NCBI GenBank assembly: GCA_919901875.1
Contig: CAKKQG010000368.1
Coordinates: 1-5,490 of the forward strand
Source: Anaerolineales bacterium
GTDB taxonomy: Bacteria > Chloroflexota > Anaerolineae > Anaerolineales > VGOW01
Length of the DNA stretch: 5,490 nt
Reading direction: 5' to 3'
The notes under the pieces: generated by a model
The model's input: the letters and a program-made list of their open reading frames with translations, nothing else
The model's database searches: none
What the model was told of the DNA's origin: nothing
Part shown: positions 1 to 4,942 of the stretch, one piece after another
How positions within the stretch are numbered: position 1 is the stretch's first letter
Layout of the letters: each line of letters begins with the position of its first letter
Position numbers and translations under genes: made by a program

Positions 1-1031
1 ACTTCGTCGGTGAATTCGGTGGTGGTGGCGTGACCGCTGAGATCAGATGTGCAGTTGCCTTCGTACACCGCTTCAAAAACAGATTCGTAAATGGCGCGTG
101 AGGCGCGATCTGCTTCGGTCATTTTGAAATAGGGAAGCAATGCCGCACCTGCCAAGATCATCGCCATTGGGTTGGCGACGTTTTTGCCTTGCAAGTTCGG
201 CGCGGTGCCGTGTGGCGCTTCTGCCATCACCGCTTTCACTTGCGTGGCGGTTTCATCGAAGCCCAAGACCAATGATTCGGATCCGGCAATGGAGCCAAAC
301 ATTTGCAACACCAGATCAGAAATACAATCGCCGTCACGGTTGAGGGTCGGGATGACTAAGGCTTCGCCATCGTTACGAAGCAACAGGGCATACGTCGCGT
401 CAATGAGTTGCGGGTCGTAGCGCACGTTGGGGTGACGTTGAGAGGCGGCGTCCATTTCTTCTTTGAACATTCCTTCGTACACCGGGCTCACCGTATATTT
501 GGGTCCGCCGAAAACTTTGGCGCCGCTCTTCTCGGCGTATTGAAAAGCAAACTCGGTCACGGCGCGGCAGGTCTTGCGGCTGATCTTTTCGGTGCGATAG
601 GCAATCTCGTCGTCGTTAGACAAGTCGCGCCATTCCTTCGCGCCGTAGGCGTCATCCACCGCCATGCGGACAATGGCTATAGGGGCGTGAACGCCGCCCA
701 CCGGGCGCACATGCGGGATGCGTCTGCCGGTTCGCAAAATAACTTTGCCGTCAATCTCCTCACGCAGAATAGCGTTGGGGCTTCCGACATCGCCTTGGGT
801 CTCAGGGGTGATGGTTGCCGCTTTGAGAGAGAGTCCGCTGGCGCGCATGGCAGAGGCGGCATCACGCACGATCTGGTTTTGGGTGGCGCGGCGAGTCGCC
901 AGGGAGAGGTCAAATCGCTCGAAGCGAGTCGGCACCCCCGTCACAGATGGATCGAGAACGCGCAGAGATTCTTCGAGCAGTTCTTGTCCTGTTTGATCGC
1001 CTTCTAATACGACGACTGTTTTGTCACTCAT
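1..1031 (-). CDS. icd: Isocitrate dehydrogenase-like enzyme (isocitrate/isopropylmalate dehydrogenase family), C-terminus cut by the window edge
   Basis: The enzyme should oxidatively decarboxylate isocitrate to 2-oxoglutarate in the cytoplasm. I translated 343 residues from ATG 1031-1029; the C-terminus lies beyond base 1. Residues 41-77 (DLSLATRRAT...ATITPE) resemble the type II, human IDH1-like NADP enzymes. The isocitrate-binding and catalytic set is present with family spacing: S84, N86, R90, R100, R122, Y129, K178, D211, D235 and D239. S84/N86 argue for isocitrate rather than isopropylmalate. The cofactor segment EAPHGTAPN (271-279), followed by GKNVANPMA, is like type I enzymes. It has N279-L280 where NADP-specific type I enzymes have Lys-Tyr and NAD-specific ones Asp-Ile, so the cofactor is unclear. 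The start overlaps the response-regulator stop by four bases (ATGA) and has only a weak Shine-Dalgarno, so translation is probably coupled. Another beta-decarboxylating dehydrogenase of the family remains possible. Confidence 0.85.
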   Translation of the reverse strand, partial: MSDKTVVVLEGDQTGQELLEESLRVLDPSVTGVPTRFERFDLSLATRRATQNQIVRDAASAMRASGLSLKAATITPETQGDVGSPNAILREEIDGKVILRTGRRIPHVRPVGGVHAPIAIVRMAVDDAYGAKEWRDLSNDDEIAYRTEKISRKTCRAVTEFAFQYAEKSGAKVFGGPKYTVSPVYEGMFKEEMDAASQRHPNVRYDPQLIDATYALLLRNDGEALVIPTLNRDGDCISDLVLQMFGSIAGSESLVLGFDETATQVKAVMAEAPHGTAPNLQGKNVANPMAMILAGAALLPYFKMTEADRASRAIYESVFEAVYEGNCTSDLSGHATTTEFTDE

Positions 1032-1405
1032 GGGTTAGGTTTTTCCATCACCTTTCGAATAAACATAGCAAGGTTGCGTGGACCAATCGGTTTACGCAAA
1101 AATATATTTGCGCCCAAGCGCAATGCTTCCTCTTCGGCATCGGGGCGGGCAATGGCAGAGAGGATGAGGATAGGCAATTTTTCAGTCGCGGCGTGGCTGC
1201 GCAAATACCGTGTCACTTCAAAGCCATCGGTGTCGGGCATCATCAGATCCAACACAATAGCATCCGGCGGATCGGTGTGAATGCGCGCTAACGCTTGCGC
1301 GCCTGACAAGGCATACTCTGCCTCAAAGCCTTGAGCCTTTAAACCCATGACCAGCATTTTGCATGTATCAATTTCGTCGTCAACAATCAAAACTCGATGC
1401 GCCAT
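1028..1405 (-). CDS. Stand-alone receiver-domain response regulator (CheY-like)
   Basis: This 125-residue protein is a single phosphoreceiver domain with no output domain. VLIVDDE (5-11) gives the acidic pocket D9/D10, D53 in VLDLMMPDTDG is the phosphoacceptor, S83 is the conserved Ser/Thr, F102 sits at the switch aromatic position and K105-P106 is the conserved Lys-Pro pair. All are in place, so it should be phosphorylatable. A partner kinase is not in the window. Without a DNA-binding or enzymatic domain it must act by protein contact or as a phosphorelay step. It lies 23 bases after the PsbP-like gene and overlaps the dehydrogenase gene by four bases, so it is the middle gene of a three-gene operon. 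The ribosome site is weak: AAGAG five bases, or GGAG eleven bases, before ATG. Family assignment is secure; the process it controls is unknown. Confidence 0.95.
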   Translation of the reverse strand: MAHRVLIVDDEIDTCKMLVMGLKAQGFEAEYALSGAQALARIHTDPPDAIVLDLMMPDTDGFEVTRYLRSHAATEKLPILILSAIARPDAEEEALRLGANIFLRKPIGPRNLAMFIRKVMEKPNP

Positions 1406-1428
1406 AATGGCTCTTGCTCCAACTCAAA

Positions 1429-2094
1429 TTATTTCGCTGCTGAAGAAGTGGGCGAGGGGTTGACCACCAACGATCCGCTAAGCGATTGGAAAATATCTGC
1501 CAAACGGTTTTGGGCTTCAGGGCGTAACAGAAAAGTCTGATTAAATAAAATGCCACTCTGCCTTTGCAGAAGGGCTTGCCCGATCATGCGAATGACGATC
1601 TTTTCGGGCAAGGCAACTTGTTCAAAACTAAACGTCGCAAAGGATTTGTTGCCACTCGTGTTTGCTTCCACCTTCTCCAGTTTGAACTTTGGAAGATCGC
1701 CCCACCCTGATTGCACATATCCACGGACGATGTTGTTCAAATCCGTTGATCCTGTGGCTGCCGCCTTGCGAAATGACACGCTGTACTGCGCCGAGTCATC
1801 GGGGGCAGTGAACAGCACGGCGTCTTCTGCTTCATCCGTTTGCCATCCATCAGGATGCTTTACGCTGAACGTCCCCGACGGATGACGGTAGGATTTAGAG
1901 GCAATGGTGATGTTCGGTTGATCGGCAAGAGGCAGAGGCGTTGGGCGTCGCCCGACAGAAGTCGGCGCGCGCTGAAACACAAACGGCGGCGGCAGTTCGG
2001 ATGGTTCGGAGTCGATCCACCACAAAAATAATATCACCGCAACGCCTGTTAACAATAACGTGATGACTACCGCCCACTGCCTTCCCTGAGTCAT
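1429..2094 (-). CDS. Membrane-anchored protein with a PsbP-like extracytoplasmic domain, function unknown
   Basis: The 221-residue protein starts with a short N-terminus, one hydrophobic helix at about residues 7-27 ending in LWWIDSE, and a Pro-rich linker (about 31-60). The globular domain follows: YRHPSGTFSVKHPDGWQ (69-85), then LFTAPDDSAQYSVSF (94-108). That pattern of a Gly-Thr-Phe-Ser beta strand followed by xxPDGW and a later strand is typical of PsbP-like/DUF1795-type folds, which in non-phototrophs have no settled role. The tail is Ser/Pro-rich (213-221). There is no lipobox cysteine after the helix, so it is probably a signal-anchored protein facing outward. The start is supported by AGAGGA (complement of 2101-2106) six bases before ATG. 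It is the first gene of the operon with the receiver protein and the dehydrogenase. The PsbP assignment rests on motif resemblance only. Confidence 0.75.
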   Translation of the reverse strand: MTQGRQWAVVITLLLTGVAVILFLWWIDSEPSELPPPFVFQRAPTSVGRRPTPLPLADQPNITIASKSYRHPSGTFSVKHPDGWQTDEAEDAVLFTAPDDSAQYSVSFRKAAATGSTDLNNIVRGYVQSGWGDLPKFKLEKVEANTSGNKSFATFSFEQVALPEKIVIRMIGQALLQRQSGILFNQTFLLRPEAQNRLADIFQSLSGSLVVNPSPTSSAAK

Positions 2095-2100
2095 TGAGTA

Positions 2101-2106
2101 TCCTCT
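2101..2106 (-). promoter_or_regulatory. Shine-Dalgarno of the PsbP-like gene
   Basis: AGAGGA on the minus strand, six bases before the ATG at 2094-2092. It is the clearest ribosome binding site in the window and fixes this start. Confidence 0.75.
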
Positions 2107-2115
2107 GTGAAAAAG

Positions 2116-2124
2116 ATTCTAACA
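2116..2124 (-). promoter_or_regulatory. Extended -10 promoter of the PsbP-like/receiver/dehydrogenase operon
   Basis: On the minus strand the sequence reads TGTTAGAAT: an extended -10 TG, one base, then TAGAAT (five of six matches to TATAAT). No good -35 hexamer is found 16-18 bases upstream, which fits an extended -10 promoter. Transcription would start near 2109, giving a leader of about 15 bases that just includes the Shine-Dalgarno. It lies immediately downstream of the tRNA terminator, so the operon appears separated from tRNA transcription. Confidence 0.55.
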
Positions 2125-2149
2125 CAGGCATTTCGTAATTACTTATGTT

Positions 2150-2187
2150 AAAAGAAAAGACCAGTAGAGAAAGACTCCACTGGTCTT
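2150..2187 (-). terminator. Intrinsic terminator of the tRNA-Arg transcript
   Basis: Read on the minus strand, arm AAGACCAGTGGAG (2187-2175) pairs with CTCTACTGGTCTT (2169-2157): a 13-base-pair stem with a single G-U pair and a five-base loop TCTTT. It is followed at once by a T-rich tract, TTCTTTT (2156-2150). The stem begins seven bases after the tRNA discriminator base. There is no T tract on the other side, so it should work only in the minus direction. Confidence 0.92.
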
Positions 2188-2193
2188 ACTGTG

Positions 2194-2266
2194 CGCCCTC
2201 GCGGCGACTCGAACGCCGGGCCCTTTGGTCCGCAACCAAATGCTCTATCCACTGAGCTACGAGGGC
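2194..2266 (-). tRNA. tRNA-Arg, anticodon GCG (reads CGC, CGU)
   Basis: A complete 73-base cloverleaf on the minus strand. Acceptor stem GCCCTCG pairs perfectly with CGAGGGC, and the D stem GCTC/GAGC is intact. Anticodon stem TTTGG/CCAAA encloses loop TTGCGGA, so positions 34-36 are GCG. The variable loop is GGGCC and the T arm is CGGCG-TTCGAGT-CGCCG. The discriminator is G73. The next encoded bases are CAC, so the CCA end is not encoded and must be added by tRNA nucleotidyltransferase. A20 in the D loop and C35 are the usual arginine identity bases. G36-G37 is the context for m1G37 methylation by TrmD. It is a monocistronic unit with its own promoter (2280-2308) and terminator (2150-2187). 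Confidence 0.96.
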
Positions 2267-2279
2267 GTAAGCGGGCGAG

Positions 2280-2308
2280 ATTGTAACACGCGAGGTAAGA
2301 AGTATCAA
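2280..2308 (-). promoter_or_regulatory. Sigma-70-type promoter of the tRNA-Arg gene
   Basis: On the minus strand, -35 TTGATA (2308-2303) is followed by a 17-base spacer and -10 TACAAT (2285-2280), each five of six to consensus. TGT immediately before the -10 adds an extended -10 element. The start would be near 2273, leaving a leader of about seven bases before the mature tRNA 5' end at 2266. This is the best promoter in the window, as expected for a stable RNA. Confidence 0.85.
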
Positions 2309-2338
2309 GGTAGAGACGCGACATGTCGCGTCTTTACC
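2309..2338. repeat. 30-base palindromic repeat spanning the peptidase stop codon
   Basis: Two 15-base arms, GGTAGAGACGCGACA and TGTCGCGTCTTTACC, are directly abutted and complementary except for one G-T pair. The core GTAGAGACG...CGTCTCTAC type resembles the short dispersed palindromes common in cyanobacterial and Chloroflexota intergenic DNA. The repeat overlaps the peptidase stop codon (TAA, complement of 2334-2336) and ends right beside the tRNA -35 hexamer. No T tract follows it on either strand, so it is not a classical intrinsic terminator, although the transcript could fold into a strong hairpin protecting the mRNA 3' end. Confidence 0.8.
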
Positions 2339-3266
2339 GCCCGCGCAGTATTGCCATGTTGCCCAACACGCCCCACGATTTGGTGAATTGTTCAATGCTA
2401 CGGTAATACGTATCGTCGCCATCGAGGATCAGAAAGCTGTCTTGCGTGTAACCGATGACGACTACCGTATGTTCATAACGAGCAACGATCACTTTATCTC
2501 CGGCAGGCGTGATGTATTCAAGCGGTTCGCCGGGCGCGGTGTGTCCGGTAACCCATATTGCCACCGGGCGTCCGGCAGCGATCTCTGATCGAAGATCGTC
2601 TAACGTGAGTCCTTTCCAGGCGGTGGCTGGCACATTGTATTGGCGCATTAATGCGGCGACAGGTTCGGCATAGATGCCATATGCATCGGGCGGTATCTGC
2701 CCCCACGAGCCATACACATCGCCGACGAATCCGGCTTCGGGATTATCAGATGTGGGCAGACGTTTGAAAAATTCGATCTCGTTGATGGCTACGCCATAAT
2801 GACTCGCCAAGACAACGGCGATGTGCGCTTCGCAACTTAATGGCAACGCTTGTGGGAAGCCGACGACGTTCCACAGACGCGCTTGAGGCGGCAGCGTGGG
2901 CATCGCTGCCGAAGTGGGTGTGCGCGACGGAGTCAACGGTATGGGCGTGTTCAATGGTTCAAAAACAAGAGTCGGCACTCCAAACTGCGTCGCCGTAGCA
3001 GGCGCGGGGGTGCGAGTCGAAGTTAGAATCAGAGTCGGTTTGCGCGTGGCGGCGAGCGGGGGTGTCCGAGTCGGCGTCGCCGTAATCACTTGCACGATCA
3101 CTTTTTCTGCCTCAGGCAAACGTTGAACCCATCTCGAATCGAATCGAAATTGAGAGAGCGCAATGATCGCCAACAGGATCAAAATTGCGGCGTTGGCAAA
3201 TACAAGTATTCCCAAGACGAGCCATTGGTGTGCAGTGATCTTACTGAAGAATTCTTTGGAAACCAT
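2334..3266 (-). CDS. Membrane-anchored C39-like cysteine peptidase family protein
   Basis: The 310-residue protein has an N-terminal transmembrane helix (about 15-38), a Thr/Pro-rich spacer (about 62-127, with TATPTRTPP and TPSRTPTS units) and a C-terminal peptidase_C39_2-like domain (about 132-310). The expected papain-fold active site is visible: Q139 for the oxyanion hole, C145 in LPLSCEA, H266 in YEHTVVVIGY and D282 in FLILDGDD. The topology places the domain outside the membrane, held off by the linker. The substrate is unknown; such domains may cleave peptides or cell-wall proteins or act as transglutaminase-like folds. The ATG at 3266-3264 has no Shine-Dalgarno, and a promoter placed at 3277-3304 predicts a nearly leaderless mRNA. 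The stop codon lies inside a palindromic repeat. The gene stands alone on its strand and diverges from nadK. Confidence 0.85.
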   Translation of the reverse strand: MVSKEFFSKITAHQWLVLGILVFANAAILILLAIIALSQFRFDSRWVQRLPEAEKVIVQVITATPTRTPPLAATRKPTLILTSTRTPAPATATQFGVPTLVFEPLNTPIPLTPSRTPTSAAMPTLPPQARLWNVVGFPQALPLSCEAHIAVVLASHYGVAINEIEFFKRLPTSDNPEAGFVGDVYGSWGQIPPDAYGIYAEPVAALMRQYNVPATAWKGLTLDDLRSEIAAGRPVAIWVTGHTAPGEPLEYITPAGDKVIVARYEHTVVVIGYTQDSFLILDGDDTYYRSIEQFTKSWGVLGNMAILRGR

Positions 3267-3276
3267 GAAGGCGGTA

Positions 3277-3304
3277 AGTTTAAGCGCGAAAGGAAATAAG
3301 TCAA
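3277..3304 (-). promoter_or_regulatory. Predicted promoter of the C39-like peptidase gene
   Basis: On the minus strand, -35 TTGACT (3304-3299, five of six) is followed by a 16-base spacer and -10 TAAACT (3282-3277, four of six). The start would fall near 3270, leaving about three bases before ATG 3266, which matches the lack of a Shine-Dalgarno. Its -35 lies just upstream of the nadK -10 on the other strand. Confidence 0.45.
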
Positions 3305-3306
3305 GT

Positions 3307-3312
3307 TATAAT
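3307..3312 (+). promoter_or_regulatory. -10 element of nadK, predicted leaderless
   Basis: A perfect TATAAT ends seven bases before the nadK ATG (3320). Transcription would start at or within a base or two of the A of ATG. There is no Shine-Dalgarno and no good -35 hexamer 16-18 bases upstream. The perfect hexamer in an otherwise GC-rich setting supports the call. Confidence 0.6.
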
Positions 3313-3319
3313 TCGTGCC

Positions 3320-4180
3320 ATGAGTTATCTCTCGCCAAAAAAATTTGTGATCTTTTATCATCCCAATGTGCGCGAGTCGTTAGGGCTGGCACAGGAGATC
3401 GCGGCGTTCATCAACGATCACGGCGCGTCCGCCGAATACAGTTCGATTGACGACGAAGCCAAACGGGCGCGCGCCGGCGAAGCCGATATGTTGATCTCGT
3501 TGGGCGGCGACGGCACCATGCTGCGCGTCGGGCGCATCGGCGCGTTTAAGAGTCAACCGGTGTTGGGAATTAATTTGGGTCGGCTCGGTTTTATTGTGGA
3601 TGTGCAACCCGACGAGTGGCGCGATGTTGTCGAACGAATTTTGCGCGGCGATTTTCGTATTGAAGAACGTTTGATGCTGCACGCCTCTTACAGCCGTGGC
3701 GGCTCAACGCTGGGCAGCTTTGAGGTGTTGAATGAAGTGGTGGTGGCGCGCGGCACAGTGGTGCGCCCTATCCGTTTGCATACAATGGTAGATAATGATC
3801 CGCTTGCCAACTATGTTGCCGATGGATTGATCATCGCCACGCCAACAGGTTCGACGGCGTACGCCATGGCCGCCGGTGGACCGGTGATGCCGCCAACCGC
3901 GCGCAACATTATCATCGTCCCACTCGCCGCTCACCTTTCACCGGATCGTCCGGTGGTGCTGCTGCCCGATATGGTGATCGAGATCACGGTGCGCACCGAA
4001 CATCAAGCGGTCATCAGCGCCGACGGACAGATGAGTACGTTATTGCAAGATGGCGACTTGGTGCGAATCCAGACCAGCCGCCACACGGCGCGTTTTGTGC
4101 GGATGCAGCCCCCGGCATATTTTTACAAATCGTTGGCGGAGCGGATGGCAAATAACCCGACGGCAGATAAAGCAAAGTGA
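3320..4180 (+). CDS. nadK: NAD kinase
   Basis: This cytoplasmic enzyme phosphorylates NAD to NADP using ATP or polyphosphate. The 286-residue length is normal for the family. The hallmark GGDGT motif is at 62-66, with D64 as the key acidic residue. INLGRLGFI follows (84-92), the LNEVVV (137-142) NE motif binds NAD, and DGLIIATPTGSTAYAMAAGGP-like glycine-rich residues (168-188) form the second NAD site. PLAAHLSPDRPVV (201-213) and the ADGQ segment (234-237) complete the C-terminal beta-sandwich signature. The N-terminus (KKFVIFYHPN) is the expected first Rossmann strand, supporting this start. The stop codon lies within a short GTGAT heptamer repeat. Downstream, a repeat element and a membrane-protein gene separate it from recN, with which it is commonly clustered in other bacteria. 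Confidence 0.97.
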   Translation: MSYLSPKKFVIFYHPNVRESLGLAQEIAAFINDHGASAEYSSIDDEAKRARAGEADMLISLGGDGTMLRVGRIGAFKSQPVLGINLGRLGFIVDVQPDEWRDVVERILRGDFRIEERLMLHASYSRGGSTLGSFEVLNEVVVARGTVVRPIRLHTMVDNDPLANYVADGLIIATPTGSTAYAMAAGGPVMPPTARNIIIVPLAAHLSPDRPVVLLPDMVIEITVRTEHQAVISADGQMSTLLQDGDLVRIQTSRHTARFVRMQPPAYFYKSLAERMANNPTADKAK

Positions 4181-4197
4181 TAAGTGATGCGTGATGG
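4177..4197 (+). repeat. Three-copy heptamer repeat GTGATNN over the nadK stop codon
   Basis: GTGAT occurs at 4177, 4184 and 4191, an exact seven-base period (GTGATAA, GTGATGC, GTGATGG). The first copy contains the nadK TGA stop at 4178-4180. It is short, so chance is possible, but GTGATGC-type tandem heptamers look like replication-slippage repeats. Confidence 0.4.
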
Positions 4198-4241
4198 ATT
4201 TTAAGTAAACGCAACTCGCTTGGCAATTTAAATCTTAAATA

Positions 4242-4368
4242 GGACTTACGCGCTTTAATCACGAATGTCACGAATATACGAATTTAACGAATAGCACAAC
4301 GAAAAACATTCGTGCCATTCGCTCATTCGAGTCATTCGTGATGGTATCGTTTTGTATTGTGCAAGTCC
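4242..4368. mobile_element. MITE-like imperfect inverted-repeat element between nadK and the zinc-finger membrane gene
   Basis: The outer ends are GGACTTACGC (from 4242) and GCAAGTCC (to 4368), which are inverted relative to each other over GGACTT. Inside lie two 35-base arms, 4258-4292 and 4308-4342, complementary at about 27 of 35 positions around a 15-base loop (4293-4307). The left arm has four CGAAT units at 4262, 4271, 4279 and 4288, and the right arm four ATTCG units at 4308, 4317, 4325 and 4334; both are spaced 9, 8 and 9 bases. It encodes no protein. GGACTTACGC-type ends resemble insertion-sequence termini, so a non-autonomous derivative is likely. No clear target-site duplication is seen. 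The left and right spacers between end and arm differ by about ten bases, suggesting decay. Confidence 0.65.
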
Positions 4369-4390
4369 AATGAAAACCTAATAGGGATAT

Positions 4391-4939
4391 ATGACAACAG
4401 AAACAATCGAAGAAAAAACTTTTTGCGCGAATCATCCGGAGCGGGAGACGAGTTTGCGCTGCAACAAGTGCGGCAAATATATTTGCGTTAAGTGCGCGCG
4501 GCGAACCGCCATCGGCTATCGCTGTCCGGAATGTGTGAATCAACAACAGCAAATTTTTGAAACCGCTACAGGATATGACTATGTCATCGCCGCAGTCATT
4601 GCCGCCGTGCTTACCTTCTTGGGCGGATTGATCGTGCCGCGATTGAGTTGGTTCGTTATTTTTCTTGCCCCGATGGCGGGCGGCGTCATCGCCGAAGTGA
4701 TCTTCCGCGTGTTGAAAGGGCGGCGCGGCAAATATCTGCCGTGGGTCGCCGTAGGCGGCGTGGTGCTAAGTGGCGCGGTGTTGTGCCTTATCTACGGCGT
4801 CACCTTGCTCTTCTCTCTGCTCGACCCTGAAGGTGGGTGGAGTTTCAGCGCCTTGATCACACTCGGTTGGACGGTGGGTTATATCGCTTTATGTGCCAGC
4901 ACGCTATACTATCGGTTGAGAGGAATTCGAATCGGATAA
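4391..4939 (+). CDS. B-box-type zinc-finger integral membrane protein, function unknown
   Basis: The 182-residue protein begins with a cytoplasmic zinc-binding segment: C12, H15, C24, C27, C32, C35, C45 and C48 (FCANHPERET...RCNKCGKYICVKC...RCPEC). This cross-brace spacing, enough for two zinc ions, matches the B-box-like fingers found at the N-terminus of bacterial rhomboid and other membrane proteins. A Gln-rich hinge (51-54) follows. About four hydrophobic helices then come at roughly 64-81, 84-107, 117-143 and 152-173, ending with a basic tail (YYRLRGIRIG). No rhomboid GxSG serine motif is present, so it is not a rhomboid protease. A weak AGGG lies four bases before ATG. It ends three bases before recN and is probably co-transcribed with it. 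The finger may bind a protein partner; function unknown. Confidence 0.85.
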   Translation: MTTETIEEKTFCANHPERETSLRCNKCGKYICVKCARRTAIGYRCPECVNQQQQIFETATGYDYVIAAVIAAVLTFLGGLIVPRLSWFVIFLAPMAGGVIAEVIFRVLKGRRGKYLPWVAVGGVVLSGAVLCLIYGVTLLFSLLDPEGGWSFSALITLGWTVGYIALCASTLYYRLRGIRIG

Positions 4940-4942
4940 GCC

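Noticed and set aside
408..1007. 199-codon open frame on the plus strand, rich in Ala, Gly, His and Arg
   Set aside because: It lies entirely opposite the dehydrogenase gene, whose minus-strand reading preserves all active-site residues. The plus-strand product resembles no family and has no ribosome site; it is a shadow of a GC-rich gene.
2191..2193. Encoded CCA tail on the tRNA
   Set aside because: The three bases after the discriminator read CAC, not CCA, so the tail is not encoded.
2309..2338. Palindrome as an intrinsic terminator of the peptidase gene
   Set aside because: The stem is strong, but the minus-strand sequence after it reads TTGATACTTC with no T tract. Termination cannot be claimed from sequence alone.
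2896..3126. Plus-strand 76-codon frame with a Val/Gly/Arg repeat pattern
   Set aside because: It is the complement of the Thr/Pro-rich stalk of the peptidase; the repetitiveness comes from the stalk codons.
4260..4342. Regular CGAAT/ATTCG units as a possible CRISPR array
   Set aside because: Units are five bases with 3-4 base gaps and invert at the centre. There are no 25-40 base repeats with unique spacers and no cas genes.
4357..4386. Possible promoter TTGTGC-16-TAATAG upstream of the zinc-finger gene
   Set aside because: Each hexamer matches only three of six consensus bases, which is no better than chance in this AT-rich gap.
4268..4552. Minus-strand 94-codon frame crossing the repeat element
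   Set aside because: It covers the inverted repeat and the antisense of the zinc-finger gene, with no ribosome site or recognisable domain.
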